A stretch of 64,000 nucleotides of DNA, from the NCBI RefSeq assembly GCF_001417775.1, contig NZ_BBZJ01000018.1, forward strand, positions 62,001-126,000. Reading direction: 5' to 3'. Made by a program: the position numbers and the translations under genes. Positions within the stretch are counted from its first letter, which is position 1; every line of letters begins with the position of its first letter. This document shows, piece by piece, positions 25,908 through 34,844 of the stretch. Below the pieces are notes generated by a model. That model had not been told where the DNA came from, searched no databases, and saw nothing but the letters and a program-made list of their open reading frames with translations. This stretch comes from Streptomyces sp. TP-A0356. Its GTDB lineage: Bacteria; Actinomycetota; Actinomycetes; Streptomycetales; Streptomycetaceae.

Positions 25908-26414
25908 ATGCGCAGCCTCCCCGTCCCGCTGGCCGTCACCGCTCTCGCCGCGACCCTCACCCTGACCGCCTGCGGCGGCAAGAGCACGCACGACGCCGGG
26001 AAGAAGCCCGCCTGCCCGATCGCCGTCAAGGTGGGCCCCGCCAACGCGGCCACCACCGCGGGCGACACCGGCAACGTCCCGGTCACCATCACGAACCGCA
26101 GCGGCGGCAAGTGCAGCTTCGAGGGCTTCCCCGGCGTCGAGCTGGACGGCGACTCCTCCTGGAACGTGACGGTCGACAAGGCCGCGAAGCCGGCCAAGGT
26201 CACGTTGCAGAAGGGCGAGGCGGCGACCTTCACGATCACCTACGTCCGCGGGAAGGCCGGCGGCTCGCTCAGCGCCTCGGCGAAGACCGTGAAGATCACC
26301 ATCCCGGGCGCCGGCGCCGCGCAGAGCTACCCGTGGTCGTACGGCGAGGTGTCACTGAAAGACGCGAAGACCCCCGACGCCGCGGTGAGCCCGATCCAGG
26401 TCGCGGGCGACTGA
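25908..26414 (+). CDS. DUF4232-type lipoprotein
   Basis: The 168-residue product has a signal peptide with the lipobox LTLTAC and a beta-rich DUF4232-like domain (VPVTITNRSGGKCSFEGFPG ... GEAATFTITYVR). Such proteins are secreted and anchored to the outer face of the membrane; their role is unknown. GAGGACCCTC before the ATG at 25908 is the ribosome site. Confidence 0.88.
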   Translation: MRSLPVPLAVTALAATLTLTACGGKSTHDAGKKPACPIAVKVGPANAATTAGDTGNVPVTITNRSGGKCSFEGFPGVELDGDSSWNVTVDKAAKPAKVTLQKGEAATFTITYVRGKAGGSLSASAKTVKITIPGAGAAQSYPWSYGEVSLKDAKTPDAAVSPIQVAGD

Positions 26415-26724
26415 CCCGCGGCCGCGGTCGGCGACTGGCCCGCGGTCCCGCCCTACCGCCGGCCGGACCCGGAGCCCACGCACGACCGGTCCGCGGCGCA
26501 CCTGAACCACGGACCACCCCCACGGCGCACGTGAACCACGGACGTCCCCCGTACTCACGGGACCGACGACTCCCTCGGCGCACGTCACACAACGGGGGCT
26601 TTCCCGGGAGCACGGGACCATGGCCGACTCCCCGGCGCACGTCACCACGGGGGCTGCCCCGGGCGCACATGACCATGACCGACTCCCCGGATTCGGGCGC
26701 GCCGTGGGCGGCCGCCCCCCGTAC
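26415..26724. other. intergenic region with degenerate direct repeats
   Basis: This 310-bp space between convergent genes contains diverged units such as CGGCGCACGT(C)ACCACGG and GACTCCC(T/C)CGG. No gene or clear terminator is seen. Confidence 0.6.
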
Positions 26725-27843
26725 TCACGGCAGCCGGGGCCGTCCCGCGACCTGGGCCCGGTCCGCGGCCGCGGCGCCCTGTTCCCATCCGGCCGTGTCG
26801 TCGACCCCGCGCAGCCGGGTGGTCACGGTGTCCGGGAACATCCGTTCCATGCGGTCCGTGACGGCCACGTCGCGGGCCGCGAGCACCGGCAGCAACTCGC
26901 CCTCGCTTCCGGCCACCTGCTCCTCGGCCGCCGCCCGGAGCCGGTCACCGATGCGGTGCGCGTACGCGGCCAGGAAGGACTGCCGGAACGTCTTCGTACG
27001 CTTCCTGCCGCCCTTGCGCTGCGCAGCCTCCGCCTTCGTCATCGCCGCGGTGGCCTGCACGAGCAGCGAGGTGTAGAGGAGTTCGACGGCGTCGAGGTCC
27101 GGTTCGAAGCCGATGACCGTGCAGAAGCCGAGGGCCTCGTGCCACACGGCGCGGCAACGGTTCGCGTCCGCCACCGCGTCCAGGAGCACCGCCTTGGCCG
27201 TCTCGTACGGCGGGTCGACACCGATGCGGCAGGCGCCGGGCCCGTCCTCGGCGTGCGTACGGGCCGCGAGCAGCGCCTCGTCGATGCTGTGCCGCGCCAT
27301 CAGTTCCTGCGCCTTGGCACTGAGCGCTTCCGCCTCCTCCGGATACCCGGTCGCCTCCGCCTTGGCGAGCAGCGCGCGGATGCGGGCGAGCATGCGGGTC
27401 TCCGGCTGCTGCCGGGCCCTGGACTGCCGGGGCACGTCGAGGGAGTCGAGGGTGGGGAGGCGCAGCAGCAGCCGGTACAGCTGCAGTACGGCGGTGGCGT
27501 ACGAGAAACGGTCGGGGGCGCGCGGCGGTTCCCCGTCGAGGTCCTGGAGCTGGGCGGCCCAGCGCGGACCGGGAGGCGGCCGCTCCCCCGCCTCCTCGAC
27601 GATCAGCGCGGACACGAGACGTACGTGCAGGTCGTCCAGTTGGCGGCGGACGATGCGTACGACGTCGGCGGGCTGCCAGCCGCGCCGCCAGGCCGCGGCG
27701 ACGAACTGCTCACCGCGCCGGGCGAGTTCGACGTCGGCCGAGGGGTCGGCGGCGAGCAGCGAGGCGCCGGTGTCGAGGGCCGCGTCGGTGTCGTCGTAGA
27801 GGGCTGCCTCGAAGGCGCGGTCCACGGTGGTCGTCGTACTCAC
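26725..27843 (-). CDS. DUF2786 domain protein
   Basis: The 372-residue protein contains a DUF2786 helix pair (MLARIRALLAKAEATGYPEEAEALSAKAQELMARHSID) near the middle, followed by a helical domain with the basic patch RKGGRKRTKTFRQSF. The family's function is unknown. The GTG at 27843 gives a product starting STTTTVDRAFEAALY and is preferred; the in-frame ATG at 27909 would add 22 poorly conserved-looking residues. It is divergent from the Clp_N regulator. Confidence 0.8.
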   Translation of the reverse strand: MSTTTTVDRAFEAALYDDTDAALDTGASLLAADPSADVELARRGEQFVAAAWRRGWQPADVVRIVRRQLDDLHVRLVSALIVEEAGERPPPGPRWAAQLQDLDGEPPRAPDRFSYATAVLQLYRLLLRLPTLDSLDVPRQSRARQQPETRMLARIRALLAKAEATGYPEEAEALSAKAQELMARHSIDEALLAARTHAEDGPGACRIGVDPPYETAKAVLLDAVADANRCRAVWHEALGFCTVIGFEPDLDAVELLYTSLLVQATAAMTKAEAAQRKGGRKRTKTFRQSFLAAYAHRIGDRLRAAAEEQVAGSEGELLPVLAARDVAVTDRMERMFPDTVTTRLRGVDDTAGWEQGAAAADRAQVAGRPRLP

Positions 27844-27914
27844 GCGTTCGATCGTGACACGGGGACGGCACTGGTGGTGCGGTCGCCGGCGGCACCCGGG
27901 CAGGAACATCGAGT

Positions 27915-27960
27915 GTCAACTTCGGGTTGACGATGGGCTCTTGTCAACCTACGGTTGACA
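27915..27960 (+). promoter_or_regulatory. promoter with twin GTCAAC-N5-GTTGAC operators
   Basis: Two copies of GTCAAC-N5-GTTGAC lie at 27915-27931 and 27943-27959, 28 bp centre to centre. A -35 TTGACG (27927-27932) and -10 TACGGT (27950-27955) with a 17-bp spacer are built into them. The predicted transcript starts at or next to the A of the ATG at 27962, so the mRNA should be leaderless. A repressor at these sites would block both promoter boxes. Confidence 0.82.
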
Positions 27961-27961
27961 C

Positions 27962-28720
27962 ATGACGTCGAAGCCCGACACCACAGCGAACCTGCGTCTC
28001 GACGACCTCATCGAAGCCATCAAGAAGGTCCACAGCGACGCACTCGACCAGCTCCAGGACGCGGTGCTCGCCGCGGAGCACCTCGGCGACGTGGCCGACC
28101 ATCTGATCGGCCACTTCGTGGACCAGGCCCGGCGTTCGGGGGCGTCCTGGACCGACATCGGCAAGAGCATGGGGGTGACCAGGCAAGCGGCCCAGAAGCG
28201 CTTCGTGCCCAAGGAGTCCGCGGACCTCGACCCCAGCCAGGGATTCAGCCGCTACACACCCCGGGCGCGGAACGTGGTCATGGCCGCGCACAACGAGGCG
28301 AAGGCCGCGGGGAATGCCGAGACCGTCCCCGAGCACCTCGTCCTGGGACTGCTCGCCGAGCCGGAGGGGCTCGCGGCCAAGGCGGTCGTGGCCCAGGGTG
28401 TCTCCCTGGAGGCGGTGCGCGAGGCGGCGACGGCGGCGCTCCCGGCCCGCGCCGAGGAGGTCCCTGAGCTCGTCCCCTACGCCCCCGCCGCCAAGAAGGC
28501 CCTGGAACTCACCTTCCGGGAGGCTCTCCGCCTGGGCCACAACTACATCGGCACCGAGCACATCCTCCTCGCGCTCCTGGAACTGGAGCACGGCGAGGGC
28601 CTGCTGACCGGCCTCGGCGTGGACAAGACGACGACCGAGCAGTACGTCGCGAAGACTCTGGCCGCGCTCCTCGAGACCCGCGAAGAGACCGGCGAAGAGA
28701 CCGGCGAAGAGGAGGCCTGA
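27962..28720 (+). CDS. Clp N-domain protein with helix-turn-helix, likely autoregulator
   Basis: The 252-residue protein has an N-terminal helical part with a helix-turn-helix at about residues 61-81 (ASWTDIGKSMGVTRQAAQKRF), then two Clp_N-type repeats (YTPRARNVVMAAHNEA... about 98-150 and YAPAAKKALELTFREA... about 173-230), and an EETGEE tail. It has no AAA ATPase module, so it is not a ClpA/C chaperone. The Clp_N repeats may bind client peptides or ClpS-like partners, with DNA binding changed by that. No ribosome site precedes the ATG. Confidence 0.88.
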   Translation: MTSKPDTTANLRLDDLIEAIKKVHSDALDQLQDAVLAAEHLGDVADHLIGHFVDQARRSGASWTDIGKSMGVTRQAAQKRFVPKESADLDPSQGFSRYTPRARNVVMAAHNEAKAAGNAETVPEHLVLGLLAEPEGLAAKAVVAQGVSLEAVREAATAALPARAEEVPELVPYAPAAKKALELTFREALRLGHNYIGTEHILLALLELEHGEGLLTGLGVDKTTTEQYVAKTLAALLETREETGEETGEEEA

Positions 28721-29010
28721 GCCAAGGCCCCGACGCGGGCCCACCGCTCCGCGACCGTGCAGGCCCATCACTCCGCCGACCACCCAGCAACCACGCACGC
28801 CGACCACCCAGCGGCGAACCAGGACCGACCACCCAGTGGCGAACCAGGACCGACCGCTCAGGGGCGGATCGCGACCGACTGCCCGGCCAGGAGTGCCAAG
28901 GCAGAGCGGGCGCACGGCCGGCCGGTGGTCGTCGGGACCCGGCGAGCGGGCCGCGGGCGGGCCGGCTGCACGTCCGGCCCGTTGTCGGACCCCCCTGTCA
29001 CACTCGCGGC
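28721..29010. repeat. intergenic space with 25-bp tandem repeat
   Basis: Two tandem copies of a 25-bp unit beginning CGACCACCCAG lie at 28801-28825 and 28826-28850, with decayed partial copies on both sides. No gene is supported. Confidence 0.75.
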
Positions 29011-30708
29011 ATGACCGGGCGCTGGGCTCTCGCTCCGGCCGAGGACGGTGGCGTGGAGGTCGCCGCCCTCGGCCCGGACGGGCTGCTCACCGGGCCCGTG
29101 GTCAGGGAGGGGGATCTCGCCGAGGCCGTCCGGGCGCGGCCGGAGGTCACCCGGTGGGTGTGGCGGTCCACCGCCGACGTCCAGCCACGTCTGCTCGCCG
29201 CGGGGGTGCGTGTCGACCGGTGCTATGACGTCGAAGCGGCCGAGGCCCTCCTCCTGGGCCACGAAGGACGCCTCGGCGAGCCCCGGTCGGCCGCCGCCGC
29301 ACTGGCCCGGCTGCGCGGCGGCCCGGTTCCGCCGGATCCCCCGTCGCGCTCCGCCGAGCCCGGCTCACAGTCCTCCCTCTTCGAGCCGAGCCCGGTCCAT
29401 CTCCCCCTCGGCGACCTGGTCGAGGTGTACGCGGACCAGCAGCGCAGGCATGAGGCCACCGCGCACCCGGAGCGCATGCGACTGCTCACCGCCGCCGAGT
29501 CGGCCGGCATGCTGGTGGCCTCCGAGATGAACCGCTCCGGGCTGCCGTGGAGCGCGGACGTCCATCGCGCCCTGCTGCACGAACTGCTCGGCGAGCGGTA
29601 CGCGGGCGGCGGCGAGCCCCGGCGACTGGCCGAACTGGCCGACGAGGTGTCGACCGCCTTCGGCCGCCGGGTCCGGCCCGATCTGCCCGCCGACGTCGTG
29701 AAGGCCTTCGCGCAGGCCGGCATCCGGGTGCGCTCCACCCGCCGCTGGGAGATCGAGTCCCTCGACCACCCCGCCGTGAAGCCCCTGCTGGAGTACAAGA
29801 AGCTGTACCGCATCTGGGTCGCCCACGGCTGGTCCTGGCTGCAGGACTGGGTGCGCGACGGCCGCTTCCGTCCCGAGTACCTGCCGGGCGGCACGGTCAC
29901 CGGCCGCTGGGTCACCAACGGCGGGGGCGCCCTGCAGATCCCGAAGGTCGTCCGGCGCGCCGTCGTCGCCGACCCCGGCTGGCGGCTGGTCGTGGCGGAC
30001 GCCGCCCAGATGGAGCCGCGCGTCCTCGCCGCGATCTCCCGCGACCCGGTGTTCATGGAGGTCGCGGGCCGTGCGACCGACCTCTACCAGTCGGTGTCCG
30101 ACCGGGCGTTCTCCGGCGACCGCGCCCAGGCCAAGCTCGCCGTGCTCGGCGCGATCTACGGCCAGACCTCCGGCGACGGTCTGAAGAACCTCGCCGCGCT
30201 GCGCCGCCGCTTCCCCCGCGCGGTCACGTACGTCGACGACGCGGCCCGCGCGGGTGAGGAGGGCCGGCTCGTACGGACCTGGCTCGGGCGTACGTCCCCT
30301 CCGGCGGCCGGGGCCTCGCAGGACGCGGCGGAGGAGGCGGGCATCCCGCAGGAGGACGATCCGCCGGGCGCGTCCGAGGAGCCACACCAGTGGCTGCCGG
30401 GGTACGCCTCCACCAACTCCCGCGCCCGCGGCCGATTCGCGCGCAACTTCGTCGTGCAGGGCAGCGCGGCCGACTGGGCCCTGCTGCTGCTCGCCGCCCT
30501 GCGCCGCGCCTGCGCGGACCTCGCCGCCGAACTGGTCTTCTTCCAGCACGACGAGGTGGTCGTGCACTGCCCGGCCGCCGAGGCGGACACGGTGGTCGCG
30601 GCGATCCAGGAGGCGTCGTCCCTGGCGATGCGGCTGACGTTCGGCGAGACGCCGGTGCGGATTCCGTTCACGACGGCGGTGGTGGAGTGCTACGCGGACG
30701 CCAAGTGA
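29011..30708 (+). CDS. family A DNA polymerase I-like (3'-5' exonuclease-like/polymerase)
   Basis: The 565-residue protein aligns by motif with the polymerase part of Pol I: motif A reads VVADAAQMEPRVLA near residue 330, motif B RAQAKLAVLGAIYGQ near 370, and motif C FFQHDEVVVH near 510. It lacks the 5'-3' exonuclease domain and is much shorter than PolA; the N-terminal part is an exonuclease-like fold that looks decayed. A repair or specialised replication role is inferred. No clear ribosome site precedes the ATG. Its 3' end overlaps the convergent AfsR-like gene by 41 bp. Confidence 0.88.
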   Translation: MTGRWALAPAEDGGVEVAALGPDGLLTGPVVREGDLAEAVRARPEVTRWVWRSTADVQPRLLAAGVRVDRCYDVEAAEALLLGHEGRLGEPRSAAAALARLRGGPVPPDPPSRSAEPGSQSSLFEPSPVHLPLGDLVEVYADQQRRHEATAHPERMRLLTAAESAGMLVASEMNRSGLPWSADVHRALLHELLGERYAGGGEPRRLAELADEVSTAFGRRVRPDLPADVVKAFAQAGIRVRSTRRWEIESLDHPAVKPLLEYKKLYRIWVAHGWSWLQDWVRDGRFRPEYLPGGTVTGRWVTNGGGALQIPKVVRRAVVADPGWRLVVADAAQMEPRVLAAISRDPVFMEVAGRATDLYQSVSDRAFSGDRAQAKLAVLGAIYGQTSGDGLKNLAALRRRFPRAVTYVDDAARAGEEGRLVRTWLGRTSPPAAGASQDAAEEAGIPQEDDPPGASEEPHQWLPGYASTNSRARGRFARNFVVQGSAADWALLLLAALRRACADLAAELVFFQHDEVVVHCPAAEADTVVAAIQEASSLAMRLTFGETPVRIPFTTAVVECYADAK

Positions 30709-33700
30709 GGCCCCCCACGGACGGAGAGGGATCGCCGGCCGGCCTGCCGGCCGGTGTTCCTCCCGAGGCCCATGCCTCCTTCCCTCCCCCGCCGGTGCAC
30801 CCTTCCGCCAGCAGTTCCCTCAGCTCCCCGGCCACCGGACTGTCCGTCCCGTCCAGCGCGGCAAGGGCGGACGTCCACTGCCGCCGGGCCTCCCCCGCGT
30901 CGCCCTCCGCCCGGTGGAGCAGGCCTCGCTGGTGCCGGGCCAGGCCCTCGGTGTAGCGGTCGCCGCAGCGGGTGGCCAGGGTCAGCAGCACATCGCACTC
31001 GTGCGCGGCCCGCGCCGCGTCCCCCCGCCCCCGAAGCCCCCGCACCAGCCCCAGCCGCGTCTGCGACTCGCCCTGCCAGTGGCCGTGACCGCCGAGGATG
31101 CGCAGGCTCTCCTCGAAATGCGGTACGGCGGCGTCCGGTTCACCGAGCGTGAGGTGGGCGAAGCCGATGTTGCAGTGCGCGGAGTGACGGACGATGACAT
31201 GACCGATCCGCTCGCCGATCTCCAGGCTCCGGCGGTGGTGGCCGATGGCGGCCCGCGGGTCCGTGTGCTCGTACAGGTTGCCGAGGTTGCTGTAGGTGAT
31301 GGCCTCCTGCATGGGATCGTTCAGGACGCGCGTGTACTCCAGGCACTGCCGCAGCGCCTCGCCGGTCTCCTCGTACCGGCCGAGGCTCTCCAGGAGCAGC
31401 GCCCGGTTGTTGAGGCCCCGGCACAGGCAGGAGACGTACCCGAGCCGCCGCCAGATCTCCAGTGCCTCGTCGAGCAGGGCGACGGCGTCGTTGCCGCGGC
31501 CCTTCATGAAGTGCAGCCCGGCCAGGTCCAGCAGCGCATACCCCTCCGCGGGCGCGTCCGCCAGCCGGCGTGCCCCGCGCAGGGCGGCCCGGACGAGCAC
31601 CTCCAACTCGGCAACCCGGCCGCGACGTTGCAGATGCGTGGCGATCAGGCGGACGAGCAGCGGGACATGGGCGGAGGTCTCCGCGTGGCGTTCCACCAGC
31701 GCCACCATGTTCTCCAGTTCGAGGACGATCCAGTCGGCGGCGGCCTGTGCGGAGCCGAAGGCGCGCACGCCCGCCACGTCCGCGGTGTGCGTCCCGGGCT
31801 GTGACGGGGTCTCCCGGAGCCGGTCCGCGCGCTCGGCGCCCGGCTCGACGATGGCCTCGTAGGCACGTGCGGCCACGGCGGCGTACCAGCGCAGGGCGAG
31901 GTCCGCTGCGGTGTGGTCCGTCATCGCGGGCTCCTCGCTCGCCGCGGTCTCACGGGCGAAGTCCCGGACGAGGTCGTGCGGCGCGTACCGCCCGTACGCG
32001 GTCTCCTCCAGGAGCGCGACATCGACGAGACGGTCCAGGGCGGCCTCCGCGCGGCGCTCGTCCGCGCCGAGGACGCGGGCGAGGAGGGGCGCCCCGTAGC
32101 CGGGGAGGTCCAGCACGCCGATACGGCCGAGGGCGCGCGCCGCGTCCCGGTCCGCCTCACGGTCGGAGGCGCGCAGCGCGTCGTGCGCGACGGCGAGCGA
32201 GCTGCGGACGCTGAGGTCGTCGTACTCCAGGTGGTGCAGCCGCCCCTCGGTGGCGGCCAGTTGGGTCGCCAGCATGTCCGGGGTGAGCGCGCGACGGGCG
32301 GCGAGACGCGCGGCGACGACCCGCAGGGCGAGCGGCAGACGGCCGGCGAGTTCCACGAGCGGATGCCCGGCGTCGAGCCCGTCCCGGCCGGAGACCGCGC
32401 GGAGCAGGGCCGCGCTGTCCTCGTCGGACAGGGGCGGAAGCGGAACGCGGTGGGCACCGTCGAGCGCGGTCAGCGGGGAACGGCTGGTCACGATGACCGC
32501 GCAGCGAGGGCCGCCGGGCAACAGCGGACGCACCTGGGCGGCGTGCGCGGCGTCGTCCAGCACCATCAGGGTGCGGGTGGGGGCCAGCAGCGAGCGGAGC
32601 AACGCGGCGGCCGCGGCGGGCTGTTCGGGGATACGACGGGGGTCGGCACCCAGGTCGCAGAGCAGCGCGGCGAGCGCCTGCTCGGGGGTGAGCGGGGTCA
32701 TACCGGGCATGGCACCGTGCAGATTGAGGTAGAGCTGACCGTCGGAGAAACGTTCCCTCAGTCCATGTGCCACATGCAGGGCGAGCGCGCTCTTGCCGAC
32801 TCCGGCCATACCGCTGAGCACGGCGACGGCGGGCGCACCGTGTTCGGCCCCCAGGAAGCGGAGTAGTTCCTCGCGTACCGTGTCGCGGCCGGTGAAGTGA
32901 GCTGGTGCGGCGGGAAGTTGGGCGGGGCGGGGCACGGCGGGCGCGGCCTGGGAGTTCGGGTTCCGGACGCCGGAGTCCTGTTCGGAGCCGGCCCGGCCGG
33001 GGTCCGTGCCGCTGTCGCCGCTCGCGCCTTCCGCGCCGACTTCACCGCGTTCGCCCTTAGCCCCCTTCGCCCCCTTCGCCCCCTTCGCTCCCTTCTCGCA
33101 GTCCTGGCAGTTCTGGCAGTTCTGGCAGTTCTCGCCGTGCGCGCCGTGCGGCGCTGAAACGTTCGCGTACGTGCGACCGATGCTTGCCCCGTCGGCATAG
33201 GTGCGACCGATGCTTGCCCCGTCGGCGTGCCTGAGACCGATGCTTGCCCCGTCGCCGTCGACGTGCCGGGGATCGCCGTTGTGCATACGTCCGCCCCGCG
33301 CACCGTCGACGTGCGTACAGCCACCCCACGCACCGCCGTCGTAGGTACGCCCACCCCGCGCACCGTCGACCTGCGTACGGCCCGGGCTCCCCTGCCGGTT
33401 GCCGTGCCCGGCCGGGTCGTCCCGCAGGATCTCCAGATGGGCCTCGCGTACGGCGGCCCCAGGCTCGACACCGAGTTCCTCGATGAGGCGTTCGCGCAGG
33501 TCGCGGTGGACAGCCAGGGCCTCTGCCGGGCGGCCCGTGCGGTGCAGGACGAGCATCAGCAGCCGGTGGAAGCCCTCCCGCAACGGGTGTTCGGCCACCA
33601 GTGCCGCCAACTCCGGGGCAAGACCGCCGAGTCGGGTCCCGCCGAGGTGCAGTTCGGCGTCGTACCGCCACTCCAGGACGAGCAGCCGCGCCTCCTCCAG

Positions 33701-34171
33701 GCGCTGCACCAACGCGTGTCCCCCGCTCTCCAGGGGCAGTCCGCTGAGCGGGGCCCCGCGCCACAGCGCCAGCGCGCCGGACGCCTCGCGGACCGTGCGC
33801 TCCCAGTCGCGCCCGGCGTGCGCGGCGCGGGTCGTGACGACGTGTCCCTCGAAGACCCGGACGTCCAACTCGCCCGCGTCCACCCGCAGGAGATAGCCGG
33901 GTGGTACGGCACGCAGCCGCTCGGGGCCGTCGTCGCCGAGGAGGCGGCGCAGGCGGGTGACATGGTTCTGCAGGGAGGCGTGCGCGGAGGCCGGGGGCGC
34001 CCCGCCCCACAGCGCTTCCTTGAGTGCGTCGACCGGGACGACCCGGCCCGGCTCCAGCAGCAGCGCGACCAGCAGGGCACGCATCTTGCCACTGCCGATC
34101 GCCCGGGTCTGCCCGTCGGCGTCGTACACGACGGGCGGACCCAGCAGTCCGAACCGCAGCCCGTACCGCAT
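30668..34171 (-). CDS. AfsR/SARP-type regulator (OmpR-like, BTAD, NB-ARC, TPR)
   Basis: The 1167-residue protein has an OmpR-type winged helix (KMRALLVALLLEPGRVVPVDALKEALWG, to about residue 95), a BTAD domain to about residue 250, a low-complexity linker to about 430, an NB-ARC ATPase with Walker A GMAGVGKS at 454-461 and MVLDDAAHAAQVRPLL, then TPR repeats from about 820. This is the layout of AfsR, a global regulator of antibiotic synthesis. The linker is built of DNA repeats: DGASIGRTYA units, NCQNCQNCQ and GAKGAKGAKGAKGERG. No kinase gene is adjacent. Confidence 0.92.
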   Translation of the reverse strand: MRYGLRFGLLGPPVVYDADGQTRAIGSGKMRALLVALLLEPGRVVPVDALKEALWGGAPPASAHASLQNHVTRLRRLLGDDGPERLRAVPPGYLLRVDAGELDVRVFEGHVVTTRAAHAGRDWERTVREASGALALWRGAPLSGLPLESGGHALVQRLEEARLLVLEWRYDAELHLGGTRLGGLAPELAALVAEHPLREGFHRLLMLVLHRTGRPAEALAVHRDLRERLIEELGVEPGAAVREAHLEILRDDPAGHGNRQGSPGRTQVDGARGGRTYDGGAWGGCTHVDGARGGRMHNGDPRHVDGDGASIGLRHADGASIGRTYADGASIGRTYANVSAPHGAHGENCQNCQNCQDCEKGAKGAKGAKGAKGERGEVGAEGASGDSGTDPGRAGSEQDSGVRNPNSQAAPAVPRPAQLPAAPAHFTGRDTVREELLRFLGAEHGAPAVAVLSGMAGVGKSALALHVAHGLRERFSDGQLYLNLHGAMPGMTPLTPEQALAALLCDLGADPRRIPEQPAAAAALLRSLLAPTRTLMVLDDAAHAAQVRPLLPGGPRCAVIVTSRSPLTALDGAHRVPLPPLSDEDSAALLRAVSGRDGLDAGHPLVELAGRLPLALRVVAARLAARRALTPDMLATQLAATEGRLHHLEYDDLSVRSSLAVAHDALRASDREADRDAARALGRIGVLDLPGYGAPLLARVLGADERRAEAALDRLVDVALLEETAYGRYAPHDLVRDFARETAASEEPAMTDHTAADLALRWYAAVAARAYEAIVEPGAERADRLRETPSQPGTHTADVAGVRAFGSAQAAADWIVLELENMVALVERHAETSAHVPLLVRLIATHLQRRGRVAELEVLVRAALRGARRLADAPAEGYALLDLAGLHFMKGRGNDAVALLDEALEIWRRLGYVSCLCRGLNNRALLLESLGRYEETGEALRQCLEYTRVLNDPMQEAITYSNLGNLYEHTDPRAAIGHHRRSLEIGERIGHVIVRHSAHCNIGFAHLTLGEPDAAVPHFEESLRILGGHGHWQGESQTRLGLVRGLRGRGDAARAAHECDVLLTLATRCGDRYTEGLARHQRGLLHRAEGDAGEARRQWTSALAALDGTDSPVAGELRELLAEGCTGGGGKEAWASGGTPAGRPAGDPSPSVGGLTWRPRSTPPPPS

Positions 34172-34465
34172 AGCCGCCCGCTGCCCTTCCGCACGGCCCG
34201 ATCGCCGCGCCTCCCATCGCGGTCCGGTTTGCCCACCCGTCGGGAACCGGCCAGCTCACGGCTCGGAAGAACCGTTGGCCACATGTTAGCGATCTGTTGG
34301 CGTGGCCTGATGTGATCTATTCATCGGATCTGGCCCGACGGCGCGCGCGTACATGCGTAACTCGGGGGAGTGTCGCCGCCGTGGCCGGATCCGGGGAGAG
34401 CGCAGGGCCCGGTCGGCGGAGGTGAACGACCGGGTCCTTCGTCGTTCCGCGAGCTGCGGGCGTTG
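34172..34465. other. upstream region of AfsR-like gene
   Basis: No gene is supported. A modestly AT-richer patch near 34280-34330 may hold the promoter of the AfsR-like gene. Confidence 0.4.
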
Positions 34466-34565
34466 CCGCTCGCTTGTCGGCACCGATGCGCCGCTCGCTT
34501 GTCGGCACCGATGCGCCGCTCGCTTGTCGGCACCGATGCGCCGCTCGCTTGTCGGCACCGATGCC
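34466..34565. repeat. four-copy 25-bp tandem repeat
   Basis: Four almost identical units of CCGCTCGCTTGTCGGCACCG + ATGCG start at 34466, 34491, 34516 and 34541 with no spacers. Because the period is not a multiple of 3, each frame reads a different peptide, so coding is unlikely. Confidence 0.95.
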
Positions 34566-34676
34566 CGGTGCGGCGGCCGCAGCGACATGGGCCATCCGCG
34601 CTCACCGGCCCGGACGACCCATGGCCGACCACGCTGACGCGACGTACTCAACGAGCCGGTGGCCGCCCCTCCCGGG

Positions 34677-34844
34677 CTAGTGCTGTGGCCGGAAAGGTTT
34701 GCCGGGAAGCTCGCGGCGTCCGGTGCGGTGCATCGCAAGGCGGAGCGTCGCCCGCGTACTGGATGTACTCGGGCGATGCGACAACGCGGCGAGGTGCCGT
34801 GCCGGGCGTCGCGAGCCGGTGATCCTTTCCGGTCGCAGCACTAG
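34677..34844. mobile_element. 160-bp MITE with CTAG target duplication
   Basis: The element spans 34681-34840. Its 17-bp terminal inverted repeats (TGCTGTGGCCGGAAAGG and the complement of CCTTTCCGGTCGCAGCA) match at 15 positions. CTAG occurs directly at both outer ends (34677-34680 and 34841-34844) as a 4-bp target duplication, the kind made by IS5-like elements. It has no transposase. Sequences like it recur in Streptomyces genomes as far as I recall. The right CTAG contains the TAG stop codon of the glycosyltransferase gene. Confidence 0.85.

Noticed and set aside
34466..34565. CRISPR array candidate
   Set aside because: The 25-bp units are directly joined without spacers, and no cas genes are nearby; it is a simple tandem repeat.
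34317..34738. Minus-strand open frames over the 25-bp repeats with RIGADKRAAHRCRQAS units
   Set aside because: All three frames are open because of the repeat; a 25-bp period changes the peptide at each copy, and no ribosome site or domain supports translation.
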